In this document: one piece after another, positions 8,432-18,604 of the stretch | How positions within the stretch are numbered: the first letter of the stretch is position 1 | Layout: each line of letters starts with the position of its first letter | Assembly: GCF_001547935.1 (NCBI RefSeq) | Contig: NZ_AP014636.1 | Span: 1-64,000, forward strand | DNA from: Vibrio tritonius | GTDB lineage: Bacteria; Pseudomonadota; Gammaproteobacteria; Enterobacterales; Vibrionaceae | Direction: 5' to 3' | Length of the DNA stretch: 64,000 bases | The notes under the pieces: generated by a model | Seen by the model: only the letters and a program-made list of their open reading frames with translations | Database searches by the model: none | What the model was told of the DNA's origin: nothing | Translations under genes and position numbers: made by a program

Positions 8432-10447
8432 ATGTTTGGAAGATTAACTCTAGAATCCATTCCTTATCACGAGCCAATTGTTATGGTGACGCTGAGCGTC
8501 ATCGCGATTGTTGGTCTGGCTGTCGTTGCGTTGATTACACGCATGGGCAAATGGCAGTACCTTTGGAATGAATGGTTTACTTCGGTAGATCATAAAAAAT
8601 TAGGTTTCATGTACATTGCCGTTGCAATGGTCATGTTGATTCGTGGTTTTGCTGATGCAGTGATGATGCGAAGTCAGCAAGCGTTGTCTGCTGCCGGTGA
8701 GGCGGGGTATTTACCTCAGCATCACTATGACCAGATCTTTACAGCCCACGGCGTGATCATGATTTTCTTCGTTGCGATGCCATTGGTTATCGGTTTGATG
8801 AACATCATTATCCCGCTGCAAATTGGTGCTCGAGATGTGGCTTTCCCATATTTGAACAACCTCAGTTTTTGGCTGTTCATTGTTGGTGTCATCTTAACCA
8901 ATTTGTCGCTTGGTTTAGGCGAATTTGCTCGTACAGGTTGGCTTGCTTATCCACCGTTATCTGGCATTCAGGCGAACCCGGGGGTCGGGGTCGATTACTG
9001 GATATGGGCGTTGCAGATATCGGGGGTGGGCACCACATTATCAGGTGTTAACTTCTTCGTTACTATCCTGCGTATGCGTGCCCCAACCATGCCAATGATG
9101 AAAATGCCAGTGTTTACATGGGCTTCTCTGTGCTCAAACATTTTGATCATCATCTCATTCCCAATCTTAACTGTGACTATCGCGTTGTTGACGCTTGACC
9201 GTTATCTAGGTTTCCACTTCTTCACCAATGATATGGGTGGGAACATGATGATGTACGTCAACTTAATTTGGGCTTGGGGTCACCCAGAAGTTTACATTCT
9301 GGTTCTGCCTGTGTTTGGTGTGTTCTCAGAAGTTACTGCAACCTTCTCTCGTAAGAAACTGTTTGGTTACACGTCGCTTGTATGGGCAACCATTGTTATT
9401 ACGATTCTTGCTTTCATCGTTTGGCTGCACCACTTCTTTACCATGGGTGGCGGTGCAAACGTGAATGCCTTCTTTGGTATTGCAACCATGATTATCTCCA
9501 TCCCTACCGGGGTTAAGATATTCAACTGGTTGTTCACTATGTACAAAGGTCGTATCCAGTTCACAACACCTATGATGTGGACCATTGGTTTCTTAATTTC
9601 CTTCAGTATTGGCGGTATGACCGGCGTATTGATGGCGGTTCCTGGTGCCGATTTCGTACTGCATAACAGTGTGTTCCTGATTGCTCACTTCCATAACGTG
9701 ATTATTGGTGGTGTAGTATTTGGATGCTTTGCTGCTATCACATACTGGTTCCCTAAAGTGACGGGTTTCACGCTTAACGAAACGTGGGGTCGTCGTGCTT
9801 TCTGGTTCTGGTTAATTGGTTTCATTCTAGCGTTCTTGCCACTGTATGCTCTTGGCTTTATGGGTATGACTCGTCGAATCAGTCAAAATATCAACCCAGA
9901 CTATTTCCCATTCCTTGCTGTTGCAGCATTTGGTACGGCATTGGTTGCGGTTGGTGTTCTATGTCAGTTCGTTCAGTTCTACGTCAGTATCCGTGACCGT
10001 GAACAAAACCAAGATGTCACTGGTGACCCTTGGGATGGTCGTACTCTTGAATGGGCGACGTCATCACCACCACCTTTCTACAACTTTGCAATCATTCCTA
10101 AAGGGGATGAGCTTGATGCTTTCTGGTATCAAAAAGAGCGTGGTGAACACGACATTAGCAAAGAAGTGAAATACGAACGCATTCATATGCCAAAGAACAC
10201 ACCAACAGGTATGTACGTTTCTTTCTGGTCACTGCTGCTTGGTGTTGGAATGATCTGGTACATCTGGTGGTTAGCTATTATAGGTTTCGCAGGGTGTATC
10301 ATCACTTCGATTTGGCATAGCTTCAATGATGACGTGGATTACTACGTTGAAGTTGAAGAAATTGAAGCAATTGAAAAAGCGCACCGAGAACGTGTACTAA
10401 AGATGAAAGCTGAAGAGAAAGATGCGGAGGTGAATTATGCAGGCTAA
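8432..10447 (+). CDS. cyoB: cytochrome bo3 quinol oxidase subunit I
   Basis: The 671-aa catalytic subunit, which reduces O2 to water and pumps protons. Visible haem and copper ligands: His in [10 protein letters not shown] (low-spin haem), [15 protein letters not shown] (CuB His and the cross-linked Tyr), HHFFTMG (two CuB His) and HFHNVIIGG (haem o3 and low-spin haem His). About 15 membrane segments, as in E. coli CyoB (663 aa). Its last 11 bases overlap cyoC, consistent with translational coupling. Confidence 0.97.
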   Translation: MFGRLTLESIPYHEPIVMVTLSVIAIVGLAVVALITRMGKWQYLWNEWFTSVDHKKLGFMYIAVAMVMLIRGFADAVMMRSQQALSAAGEAGYLPQHHYDQIFTAHGVIMIFFVAMPLVIGLMNIIIPLQIGARDVAFPYLNNLSFWLFIVGVILTNLSLGLGEFARTGWLAYPPLSGIQANPGVGVDYWIWALQISGVGTTLSGVNFFVTILRMRAPTMPMMKMPVFTWASLCSNILIIISFPILTVTIALLTLDRYLGFHFFTNDMGGNMMMYVNLIWAWGHPEVYILVLPVFGVFSEVTATFSRKKLFGYTSLVWATIVITILAFIVWLHHFFTMGGGANVNAFFGIATMIISIPTGVKIFNWLFTMYKGRIQFTTPMMWTIGFLISFSIGGMTGVLMAVPGADFVLHNSVFLIAHFHNVIIGGVVFGCFAAITYWFPKVTGFTLNETWGRRAFWFWLIGFILAFLPLYALGFMGMTRRISQNINPDYFPFLAVAAFGTALVAVGVLCQFVQFYVSIRDREQNQDVTGDPWDGRTLEWATSSPPPFYNFAIIPKGDELDAFWYQKERGEHDISKEVKYERIHMPKNTPTGMYVSFWSLLLGVGMIWYIWWLAIIGFAGCIITSIWHSFNDDVDYYVEVEEIEAIEKAHRERVLKMKAEEKDAEVNYAG

Positions 10448-11027
10448 TGCGCATGCTCATGATCACCATGATGCGGGTAGTAACAAACTATTCGGCTTTT
10501 GGATCTATTTAATGAGCGACTGTATTTTGTTTGCAAGTTTGTTTGCAACTTATGCAGTACTACGAGACGCCACTGCTGGTGGCGTGTCTGGCAAAGATAT
10601 TTTTGAATTGCCATTTGTGTTTGTTGAAACCATGTTACTGCTTCTAAGTAGTATTACGTTTGGTTTTGGCATTATCGCGATGAAACGCAAACAAGTTGGT
10701 GCTCTCAAACTGTGGATGGTTATTACCTTCCTGTTTGGTGCCGGTTTCATCGGAATGGAAATTTACGAGTTTCATCACTTGATTGCTGCTGGGCACGGGC
10801 CAGATAGCAGTGCTTTCCTATCATCGTTTTTTGCGCTGGTAGGGACGCATGGCTTGCACGTTACGTTTGGTCTGATTTGGTTAGCGGTGGGATTGGTTCA
10901 ACTGTCTACGAAAGGTCTTACAGACACTATGCAAACACGTTTTAACTGTTTGAGTTTGTTCTGGCACTTCCTTGATATTGTTTGGATCTGTGTATTCACA
11001 TTTGTTTATCTAGTAGGGGTGATGTAA
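10437..11027 (+). CDS. cyoC: cytochrome bo3 quinol oxidase subunit III
   Basis: A 196-aa protein with five membrane segments, matching the five-helix form of subunit III in bo3 oxidases. The His-rich N-terminus (HAHDHHD) is typical of CyoC. The start ATG 10437 lies inside the end of cyoB, and the stop shares a base with the cyoD start (TAATG). Confidence 0.95.
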   Translation: MQANAHAHDHHDAGSNKLFGFWIYLMSDCILFASLFATYAVLRDATAGGVSGKDIFELPFVFVETMLLLLSSITFGFGIIAMKRKQVGALKLWMVITFLFGAGFIGMEIYEFHHLIAAGHGPDSSAFLSSFFALVGTHGLHVTFGLIWLAVGLVQLSTKGLTDTMQTRFNCLSLFWHFLDIVWICVFTFVYLVGVM

Positions 11028-11341
11028 TGAGTAGTCAACACGCCGAATCCAGTGTGAAAGGTTATGTGATTGGTTTTATCGCGTCATTGCTACTAACCAT
11101 CGTACCTTTCTACTATGCGGGTACTCAAAGCCTGTCTCAAGCAGCAACCTACGCGATTCTGTTTGGCTGTGCAATCGTTCAAGTTATTGTGCACTTCATT
11201 TACTTCCTACATATGGAAATAAAGACAGACGAGGGGCGCTGGAACTTCATTTCGCTGATGTTCTCTGCGATTGTTGTGTTGATCGTTATTGGCGGTTCTA
11301 TTTGGATTATGTGGAACCTCAATATCAATATGGCAATGTAG
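11027..11341 (+). CDS. cyoD: cytochrome bo3 quinol oxidase subunit IV
   Basis: A 104-aa protein with three membrane helices; HFIYFLHM is a typical subunit IV pattern. The start ATG 11027 overlaps the cyoC stop as TAATG; the frame stays open 15 codons upstream, but those codons lie inside cyoC and are not part of the family. Confidence 0.95.
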   Translation: MSSQHAESSVKGYVIGFIASLLLTIVPFYYAGTQSLSQAATYAILFGCAIVQVIVHFIYFLHMEIKTDEGRWNFISLMFSAIVVLIVIGGSIWIMWNLNINMAM

Positions 11342-11350
11342 GCGGGCATC

Positions 11351-12217
11351 ATGCTTAAAGGTTACCTTTCTATCACCAAACCAGGGATTATTGTTGGTAA
11401 TCTGATTTCTGTAGCTGCGGGGTTTTTCCTCGCAGCTCAATCAGAAGCTGCCAATGGTATGTTGCTGTTGAACACTCTGCTTGGGGTAGCGATGGTGATT
11501 GCCTCTGGTTGTGTTGTTAACAACATATTTGATCGCGATATTGACCGAAAAATGGAACGTACTTGCAATCGAGTGTTAGCCAAAGGTGAAGTAAACCCGG
11601 ATCACGCGTTTATCTTCTCTTTGGTGTTGCTGATTGCTGGTACGGCTTTGATCTACCGTGAAGCTAACCCACTTTCGGCGGTGGTTGTGCTGTTGGGATA
11701 TGTATTTTACGTATTCTTCTATACCATGTGGTACAAGCGTACTTCTGTGTATGGCACCCTCGTCGGTAGTGTTTCTGGGGCAGTACCACCACTCGTTGGT
11801 TATCTTGCTGTAACGAATTACATCAATATTGAAGGTGTGTTGCTGTTTGCTTTGTTCTGCATTTGGCAAATGCCACACTCTTACGCTATTGCGATGTTTC
11901 GTATGCAAGATTACCGCAATGCCAATATTCCGGTATTACCGGTTGTGGCTGGGATTGAAAAAGCTCGTAAACATATGATGGCTTACGTTGTTGCATTCAA
12001 TATGGTTGCGCTTGCGTTGTTCCTTGTTGGTGAGGCTGGCTATGAGTATCTTGCGGTGGCAGGTGCCGTCTGCTTTATGTGGACCCGTGTAACGTTTAAA
12101 CCGGTCACTCAAGAAAACTATGTGGCGTGGTCTAAATCAGTATTCAAAGTCTCATTGGTGGTTGTCATGGGAATCAGCTCTGTTTTAGGGCTAGAACTGA
12201 TGACTACAGCGATTTAA
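11351..12217 (+). CDS. cyoE: protohaem IX farnesyltransferase (haem O synthase)
   Basis: A 288-aa UbiA-family prenyltransferase that farnesylates haem b to haem o, the cofactor of CyoB. The two Asp-rich signatures are present: NNIFDRDIDR (57-66) and the second conserved region around YTMWYKRTS. There are about nine membrane helices. The gene ends the operon, nine bases after cyoD, and a strong terminator follows. Confidence 0.96.
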   Translation: MLKGYLSITKPGIIVGNLISVAAGFFLAAQSEAANGMLLLNTLLGVAMVIASGCVVNNIFDRDIDRKMERTCNRVLAKGEVNPDHAFIFSLVLLIAGTALIYREANPLSAVVVLLGYVFYVFFYTMWYKRTSVYGTLVGSVSGAVPPLVGYLAVTNYINIEGVLLFALFCIWQMPHSYAIAMFRMQDYRNANIPVLPVVAGIEKARKHMMAYVVAFNMVALALFLVGEAGYEYLAVAGAVCFMWTRVTFKPVTQENYVAWSKSVFKVSLVVVMGISSVLGLELMTTAI

Positions 12218-12240
12218 ATCGTCGAGTTTTCAATACAGTA

Positions 12241-12270
12241 AGGGCACTCTTTGGAGTGCCCTTTGTTTTT
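12241..12270 (+). terminator. terminator of the cyo operon
   Basis: A 9-bp stem, AGGGCACTC (12241-12249) with GAGTGCCCT (12254-12262), has a 4-nt loop and is followed by TTTGTTTTT. Confidence 0.9.
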
Positions 12271-12335
12271 CCATTTCAGTGGCGTTGAGTAAGGTGTTAT
12301 ACTGCGCGCCGTTTTCTCCAACAGAGCTGAATCAA

Positions 12336-12692
12336 ATGAGCTTAAAAACAGAACTGCAACAATTAAATAACCGCTTAGACACTCGTCGTCATAAGTTGGA
12401 TACGGCTCGTCTTCGTGGCGATCAAGAACTCATTTCTCGCTTTACTGATGAAATTGATCAGCTCACTAAGAAAATTAGCCAGTTAAAACATAAGCAAGAA
12501 TTCGAAGTGAACAAAACACGTCGTACTTTGAATCAAATGGAATTTTCTCGTGAACTGACGAAAGCTGAACAGGCAGACCTTGGTAAACTGAAAAAGTCAG
12601 TGAAAGGTTTAGTGGTAGTTCACCCAATGACCAAAGAAGGTAAAGCACTAAAGTTAGAAGTGATGACAGGTTTCGCTCCTCGTCCGTTCTAA
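12336..12692 (+). CDS. yibL: YibL family ribosome-associated protein
   Basis: A 118-aa coiled-coil protein. The C-terminal block KAEQADLGKLKKSVKGLVVVHPMT is nearly identical to E. coli YibL, which co-purifies with ribosomes. The start ATG 12336 (MSLKTELQQLN) is chosen from family length; the frame is open 19 codons further upstream but those would run into the cyo terminator. It converges on malT, and a small hairpin separates the two genes. Confidence 0.9.
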   Translation: MSLKTELQQLNNRLDTRRHKLDTARLRGDQELISRFTDEIDQLTKKISQLKHKQEFEVNKTRRTLNQMEFSRELTKAEQADLGKLKKSVKGLVVVHPMTKEGKALKLEVMTGFAPRPF

Positions 12693-12715
12693 GCCTACTG
12701 TTTTACTCTGTGTCG

Positions 12716-12738
12716 ACGGTAGCCATTAATGCTACCGT
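12716..12738. terminator. hairpin between yibL and malT
   Basis: An 8-bp stem, ACGGTAGC (12716-12723) with GCTACCGT (12731-12738), touches the malT stop codon. It lacks a T-run, so it may be a weak terminator or an mRNA end-protecting hairpin for either convergent gene. Confidence 0.4.
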
Positions 12739-15521
12739 TAGGCATAGCCCATCATTTCCACCAACTTTTCTGCTGTTGTCAGTGCTTGACGTCGGTTCGA
12801 GATATTCAGCTTTTGATATAAGTTACGAATATGCGTTTTCACCGTCGTACCTGCGACATCCATTTCTTGTGCGATTTGTTCATTACTCAGTCCTGAGTAG
12901 ATAAGCCCCAATACTTGCCATTCTCGCTGCGTCAGTGGGCTCTTTCGTATCATTTCCGGAGTATCCGTGCGATTCATTAGCTGGTGGATAAAATCCTCGT
13001 CAAAGTGAATAGAGCGCTTATTTCGCACATTTAACATATTCTGGAGTATCTGGCTGCCTCTATGTCGAGCAATATCGCTTAACTTGGTGCTCTGTAACGC
13101 CCGTTCCAGCGCGGGAGCAAGTTCTTCGCTATCGAGCAGATAATTGCCCATCATGCCATTTTGCACCGTCAGTGTGAGTGCGTGTTCCAGTGCTTGAGTG
13201 GCTAATGCTTTTTTCTTTTGCCTTTGGGCAAGCCCTGCTTGCACCACCCAGTTTCGATTGGTGTCGGTGGTGAGTTGGTAGTGTTGTGCTTCGTTTTGAA
13301 TGAAGTCGAGTGCTGCTTGCGCTTGGCTAAACTGTCCAAGTGCCATATGAGCGCGAGCGATATTTCGCCACTGTAGCTGGGTGAAATGGTTGGAGCCATG
13401 CGCTGGGCAGTCGGCGTTTTCTAGCCACTGCTGAATGGATTGTTGATCGTCATTATTTTGCCAATAAAGCAGCTGCACTAAGGAAGCGTGCGCGGTCCAA
13501 TCGACATGATAGGTGGAGGTTTGCAATCGTTGCTGGATTTCATCAATAAAGCGTCCTGCTTTATCCATCTCACCGCGTGTCAGAGCAATAAGCGCCAGTA
13601 ATGAATAGCAATGTAAGTGCTTACTATTCATTTCATCTCCAAGTACATCGAGCCCTTTATAAGCCGCCTCTTGTGCTTCATCGAGACGATTCCAACACCA
13701 AAGTAACTGACCGCGGATACGCAGTAAAAATTCATGCAAGGGTAATTGCTGTAACTGATGTTCTTGGATAAAGAGCAGGGCAGTATCTTGGATATCGTAG
13801 GCGGCTTGTGAATAGCCTTGCGCTAATAATATCTCGCTTTGTTGTGCCATTGCCCAAAGTGCTTGTGGATACACCTGATATTGACGAGCGAGTTTTTCCG
13901 TTTGTTGCATCATGGATAAGCCGCGACTCAAATCGCCTAACACATGGTTCACCTCACCAACGACCGATGTCGCGACAATGCGGCTTTGATAAATGGTGCT
14001 GTCCAAAACACTTAATGCTTGCTCTGCAAGGGAGAGTGCCGATTCGGGTTGGTTTTGGTTAATGGCGATTTGCGCTTTTAAGGCGTTAAATTCGGCTTGT
14101 TCTTTTTCGGTTGGATGCACATCTAAACGCTGCATGTGATGATCGGCTTGCTGCAGTAGACTTTCTACTTCGTCATAACGATGCTGGCTTTGGGCGAGCC
14201 AAGCTTGCATTAAACACAGTGAGGGTTCTCGGTAGAGGGTGTCTTCATCTAAGGCATTGATCCCATGCTCAAGAGCTTCTAATGCGCCTTGATTGAACAT
14301 GGCCCAACCATAGTGTTTCAGAATCTCTGTTTGGACTGCTATATCTTGAGCAAAACTGGCATGGCAAAGGGCTAGGTTGGGATTGTGTTCTTCAAGCCAA
14401 GCTTGGGCGGCTAAACGGTGTAATTTAGCTTCTTTGTTGGCCATTTTGGCTTTACGTTGATGGTTAAGAAATTCTGCAAAAAGATGATGAAAACGAAACC
14501 ACTCTTCTTTGCCCCTATGGTGTGCGGGAATGGTCGACATTGGCCATATAAACAGGCCTGAGCGAATTAGCTGTTCAATTTTGCTAAGGGAATCAGAACA
14601 TCCCGTGATTGTTGACGCCATGCTCGCCGTGAAATATTCCAGTACCGAGCACTGCATCAAAAACGTTTGGGTAGCAGGATCGATACGTGAAAACACTTCT
14701 TCCATCAGGTAATCCCACAGATGGGCATGATCTAAAGGTAAAGATTGTAATGAATAGTCTGCCAGTTGAAAGTGAGAGGATCCGGCTGGTGGTGACTTAA
14801 GATCGTTTAGCCAATTTGCGGTATTCGATTGTTTGTTTTGTAACGCTACCAATTGCAAGGCTGAAGGCCAACCCTCGATGTATTCACACAACCGACTCGC
14901 GCAGTTTTCCGAGAGTTTCTCTCCTGTACGTAACTGCATAAAACGAATGGTTTCGTCGACATCAAACGCCAGTTGCTGGTGATTGACTTCAATCATCTGG
15001 TCGCGAACACGTAAATTCGCTGTGCCAAGCGGAGGCAAAACCCGTGAAGTGATCACGATAGTAATATGGTGTGAGACATGTTTGAGGAAAAAACGCATTG
15101 CTTCGTGCAGTTCATCATTATTAATTTGATGATAATCGTCGAGAACCAGATAAGCATGCTGTTGAAAATTATCGAGTTCAGCAAGCAACGATGCGAATAA
15201 GGCAGTGAGAGAAGCATATTGATGTCGCTCCACCAGCATCTGAGTGTCTAAGCAGCTATTGTTGGATGCCTTATTTAATGCCCTAACGAAATAATTAACG
15301 AAGCGATAACTGTCGTTATCACTTTCATCAATACTGAACCAACCTACCTGTTCGTTGTGATTCAACCAGTCCAACACCATGGTGGTTTTGCCATAGCCTG
15401 CTGGTGAGCGAAACAACACTAATTTGGATTGGGCAGCCTGGGTTAATAACTCAAGAATGCGGGGCCGCTCGATAGTGTTATTTTGATGTTCTGGTTGACT
15501 CAGTTTTGAAGGGATCCACAT
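12738..15521 (-). CDS. malT: MalT, maltotriose-responsive transcription activator
   Basis: A 927-aa member of the large ATP-binding LuxR (STAND) class, slightly longer than E. coli MalT (901 aa). The N-terminal NTPase has Walker A SPAGYGKTT (39-47) and VLDDYH as Walker B. A winged-helix and TPR-like sensor region follows, and the C-terminus carries a LuxR helix-turn-helix (LTQREWQVLGLIYSGLSNEQ onward). MalT with ATP and maltotriose activates maltodextrin genes; here the divergent malPQ genes are the obvious targets. The start is the only plausible ATG at the family N-terminus. Confidence 0.96.
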   Translation of the reverse strand: MWIPSKLSQPEHQNNTIERPRILELLTQAAQSKLVLFRSPAGYGKTTMVLDWLNHNEQVGWFSIDESDNDSYRFVNYFVRALNKASNNSCLDTQMLVERHQYASLTALFASLLAELDNFQQHAYLVLDDYHQINNDELHEAMRFFLKHVSHHITIVITSRVLPPLGTANLRVRDQMIEVNHQQLAFDVDETIRFMQLRTGEKLSENCASRLCEYIEGWPSALQLVALQNKQSNTANWLNDLKSPPAGSSHFQLADYSLQSLPLDHAHLWDYLMEEVFSRIDPATQTFLMQCSVLEYFTASMASTITGCSDSLSKIEQLIRSGLFIWPMSTIPAHHRGKEEWFRFHHLFAEFLNHQRKAKMANKEAKLHRLAAQAWLEEHNPNLALCHASFAQDIAVQTEILKHYGWAMFNQGALEALEHGINALDEDTLYREPSLCLMQAWLAQSQHRYDEVESLLQQADHHMQRLDVHPTEKEQAEFNALKAQIAINQNQPESALSLAEQALSVLDSTIYQSRIVATSVVGEVNHVLGDLSRGLSMMQQTEKLARQYQVYPQALWAMAQQSEILLAQGYSQAAYDIQDTALLFIQEHQLQQLPLHEFLLRIRGQLLWCWNRLDEAQEAAYKGLDVLGDEMNSKHLHCYSLLALIALTRGEMDKAGRFIDEIQQRLQTSTYHVDWTAHASLVQLLYWQNNDDQQSIQQWLENADCPAHGSNHFTQLQWRNIARAHMALGQFSQAQAALDFIQNEAQHYQLTTDTNRNWVVQAGLAQRQKKKALATQALEHALTLTVQNGMMGNYLLDSEELAPALERALQSTKLSDIARHRGSQILQNMLNVRNKRSIHFDEDFIHQLMNRTDTPEMIRKSPLTQREWQVLGLIYSGLSNEQIAQEMDVAGTTVKTHIRNLYQKLNISNRRQALTTAEKLVEMMGYA

Positions 15522-15698
15522 GATTTATCACCATCATGACGCTTGATCACTACTGATGATCCAGCGTCTCTATCCATAGAGATCGCAAATGTTTGCGTGA
15601 AGACGATCACAACCATCGATCATGGGCTGGGTCAGTTAGAATGCTTGGTGATCAACGTTCGCTGATCATTCGGTCTTAAACGGCTAACTACGCCCTAT

Positions 15699-15720
15699 TT
15701 ATGTGACTAAAATCACTTTT
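15699..15720. promoter_or_regulatory. CRP-cAMP site between malT and malP
   Basis: TGTGA-CTAAAA-TCACT at 15702-15717 matches the CRP consensus TGTGA-N6-TCACA in nine of ten core bases. Catabolite control of malT and malPQ is established in E. coli. Confidence 0.7.
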
Positions 15721-15957
15721 CATTACCGACTGACACGCCAAATCGATTAGTACTTGTACAGGAATAGCTGAAAATCGAACAAAAAATAACTTATTTTTGT
15801 GATGGAGTATGCATTTCGTACAGATAAAACCACCTCTCACTGCCTATGCAACGAAAAGCAGAGCTAATGTTATCAGATACACATTGATTAGTTAGGGTGG
15901 GAAAGTGTGCTCATTCAACCATCAGTGTGTCACTGGTACGGCATTTCTACGCCTTCT

Positions 15958-15993
15958 GATCTCCTCCTTGTTGTATCACTGGGAGGAGGAGGT
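15958..15993. promoter_or_regulatory. candidate MalT boxes upstream of malP
   Basis: GGGAGGAGGAGG at 15981-15992 and, on the other strand, AAGGAGGAGA within 15959-15968 resemble the MalT box GGGGA(T/G)GAGG with one or two mismatches. They lie about 70-100 bp upstream of the malP start codon, compatible with activation from there. Confidence 0.4.
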
Positions 15994-16057
15994 GTCTTAA
16001 TCAAAAGAGATGCACGATATGTCTCAGATGGATAAAACCGAAAAGTGAGATTTCTCG

Positions 16058-18511
16058 ATGAAACCGACTCAAAAGTACCCCTTTGATAAAGCGCTATTTC
16101 AAAACAACGTTAAGCGTCACCTCAATGCAACCTACGCAACGACGGTAGAGCATGCATCAACTCACGCGTGGTATTTGGCAATGGCCCGTGCTTTGGCTGA
16201 ACTCACCATGTTCAACTTGCTGGAAACGGAACAAGATCCGCAGATCGTCAAAGCGAAAAGCCTCAATTACCTATCGTTAGAGTTTTTGATCGGTCGTTTA
16301 ACGGGGAATAACTTAATCAGTTTAGGTTTGTATGAGCCGGTCGCTGAAGCGATGGAAGGGTTAGGACAAAACCTGACAGACTTGTTAGAAGAGGAGCGTG
16401 ATCCCTCCCTTGGTAATGGTGGTTTAGGACGACTAGCCGCCTGTTATATGGATTCTTGCGCGGCATTGGAATACCCCACGGTTGGTTATGGTTTGCACTA
16501 CGAATATGGTTTATTTAAACAATCGTTTGACCATTGCCATCAGAAGGAATCGCCAGACGCTTGGCAAGGGATTGAAGGGTATCCATGGGAAGTGGCTCGT
16601 CCAGAATTTAAGCAAGACATCGGTTTTTATGGCCATGTTGAAGTGACCCATGTCGATGGTGAAGAGAAACGTAACTGGGTGCCAGGTATGCTGATTCAAG
16701 CCATGCCATGGGATCTGCCCATTGTAGGCTATGAAAATGATACGGTTTATCCACTGCGTCTTTGGGAAGCAAGAGCCATTGCACCTTTCTCGCTAGAGAG
16801 CTTTAACAACGGCAACTATTTTGAAGCGCAGCACGCTTTGATCGACGCCGATAACATTACTAAGGTATTGTATCCCAACGATAACCATGAAAAAGGCAAA
16901 ACGTTGCGCTTAATGCAGCAATACTTTCACAGTGCTGCTTCTATTCGCGATATTTTACGCCGACATATCAATGCAGGTTTTTCGATTGAAGAATTGCCTG
17001 AACATGAAACCGTACAACTAAATGATACGCACCCAACCATCGCAATTCCTGAATTGATGCGTATCTTCATCGATGAAAAAGGGCTTTCATGGGACAAAGC
17101 GTGGAGCATTTGTAGTCGTACTTTTGCCTATACCAACCACACTTTGTTACCCGAAGCATTAGAAACGTGGGACGAAGGCTTGATTCAGCGTCTATTGCCG
17201 CGCCATATGGAAATTATCTATGAAATCAACCGCCGTTTCTTACTTGAAGTGAGCGCGAAATGGCCGGGGGATGTGTCAAAACAGCAAAAACTATCGATTA
17301 TTCAAGATGGCTTCCACCGAATGGTACGCATGGCCAACTTATGTGTGGTCGGTTCTTATGCGGTGAACGGCGTTGCCGCTTTGCACTCCGAGTTGGTTAA
17401 ACGGCATCTGTTCCCTGAATTTCATGAGCTGTATCCAACTCGCTTACAGAATGTGACTAACGGGATCACGCCACGACGTTGGCTGAAGTTCTGTAACCCT
17501 GGGTTATCTGATCTGATCTCAGAAAAGATCGGTGACCAATGGCCATCCGATTTGGATCAACTGCAACGGATCGCCAACTACGCCGACGATGAAGCCTTCC
17601 AAAAACGCTTTATGGAAGTCAAAAAAGAAAACAAAGAGCGTTTAGCGGCATGGGTAAAAGAGCACATGGATATCACGCTAGACACCAACGCCATTTTTGA
17701 TGTTCAGATCAAACGTCTGCATGAATATAAACGTCAGCATTTAAATATGCTGCATATTTTGTCGCTTTATCATCGTCTTAAAACCGATCCTACTTTTGAC
17801 ATGCAACCTCGGGTGGTGTTCTTTGCCGCCAAAGCCGCTCCCGGTTATCACTTGGCTAAAGAGATCATCTATGCAATTAACAAAATTGCCGAGAAGATCA
17901 ATGCAGACACCAGCATCAATGACAAATTGAAAGTGGTCTTTGTCCCGGATTATCGAGTCAGTATGGCGGAAATTATTATTCCTGCTGCGGACGTTTCGGA
18001 ACAGATCTCTACCGCAGGTAAAGAAGCGTCAGGGACAGGCAACATGAAGCTAGCCCTCAATGGGGCCTTAACCATAGGTACGATGGATGGGGCGAACGTC
18101 GAAATTCGCGAAGAAGTGGGCGACGACAATATCTACATCTTTGGTTTGGATATCGATGGCGTGCACGAACTTCGTTCTCAAGGCTATAACCCATACGATT
18201 TTTATCAAGCGGATCCATTACTCAAAGCGTCGTTAGATTTGTTAATTGGTGAAGAGTTTACCCCAGGTGAACCGGGCAAATTGCGGGCAACTTACGACAG
18301 CTTATTAAACGGCGGTGACCCGTATTTGGTATTGGCGGATTTTGCTTCGTATGTGGATGCGCAGCAACAGATTGACCAAGATTATCGCGACGCGGCGGGA
18401 TGGGCGAAAAAAGCGATCATGAACACTGCGCAAATGGGCAAATTCAGTTCCGATCGTAGTATCCGTGATTATGTGAATCAAATTTGGCAGTTGACGCCGG
18501 TAAAACGTTAG
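16058..18511 (+). CDS. malP: maltodextrin/glycogen phosphorylase
   Basis: An 817-aa glycosyltransferase family 35 phosphorylase that releases glucose-1-phosphate from maltodextrins. The pyridoxal-phosphate lysine lies in EASGTGNMKLALNGALTIGT; other conserved blocks are DPSLGNGGLGRLAACYMDS and QLNDTHPTIAIPELMR. Full family length. It is the first gene of malPQ, divergent from malT, which places it under MalT control by analogy with E. coli. The gap to malQ is 93 bp. Confidence 0.96.
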   Translation: MKPTQKYPFDKALFQNNVKRHLNATYATTVEHASTHAWYLAMARALAELTMFNLLETEQDPQIVKAKSLNYLSLEFLIGRLTGNNLISLGLYEPVAEAMEGLGQNLTDLLEEERDPSLGNGGLGRLAACYMDSCAALEYPTVGYGLHYEYGLFKQSFDHCHQKESPDAWQGIEGYPWEVARPEFKQDIGFYGHVEVTHVDGEEKRNWVPGMLIQAMPWDLPIVGYENDTVYPLRLWEARAIAPFSLESFNNGNYFEAQHALIDADNITKVLYPNDNHEKGKTLRLMQQYFHSAASIRDILRRHINAGFSIEELPEHETVQLNDTHPTIAIPELMRIFIDEKGLSWDKAWSICSRTFAYTNHTLLPEALETWDEGLIQRLLPRHMEIIYEINRRFLLEVSAKWPGDVSKQQKLSIIQDGFHRMVRMANLCVVGSYAVNGVAALHSELVKRHLFPEFHELYPTRLQNVTNGITPRRWLKFCNPGLSDLISEKIGDQWPSDLDQLQRIANYADDEAFQKRFMEVKKENKERLAAWVKEHMDITLDTNAIFDVQIKRLHEYKRQHLNMLHILSLYHRLKTDPTFDMQPRVVFFAAKAAPGYHLAKEIIYAINKIAEKINADTSINDKLKVVFVPDYRVSMAEIIIPAADVSEQISTAGKEASGTGNMKLALNGALTIGTMDGANVEIREEVGDDNIYIFGLDIDGVHELRSQGYNPYDFYQADPLLKASLDLLIGEEFTPGEPGKLRATYDSLLNGGDPYLVLADFASYVDAQQQIDQDYRDAAGWAKKAIMNTAQMGKFSSDRSIRDYVNQIWQLTPVKR

Positions 18512-18604
18512 TTCTGCTTAATGAGACACGCTGTGCCAAAGACGATGGATGATTGCTACTCGCTAGCAATAAAAGAAGCGTAAGGATGCGCTTCGGGGTG
18601 ATAA

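Larger units (their letters stand above)
15522..16057. promoter_or_regulatory. malT-malP divergent control region
   Basis: 536 bp with no gene. It carries a CRP-type site at 15702-15717 and a purine-rich GGAGGAG cluster near 15960-15992 that could be MalT boxes. CTCCTCC at 15961-15967 and GGAGGAG at 15983-15989 are also inverted to each other and could fold. Several GATC-containing palindromes near malT are irregularly spaced and not assigned. Confidence 0.6.

Noticed and set aside
15530..15670. Cluster of TGATCA palindromes near the malT start resembling RctB iterons
   Set aside because: Spacing is irregular and none has the CATGCTT or CAAG extension seen in ori2.
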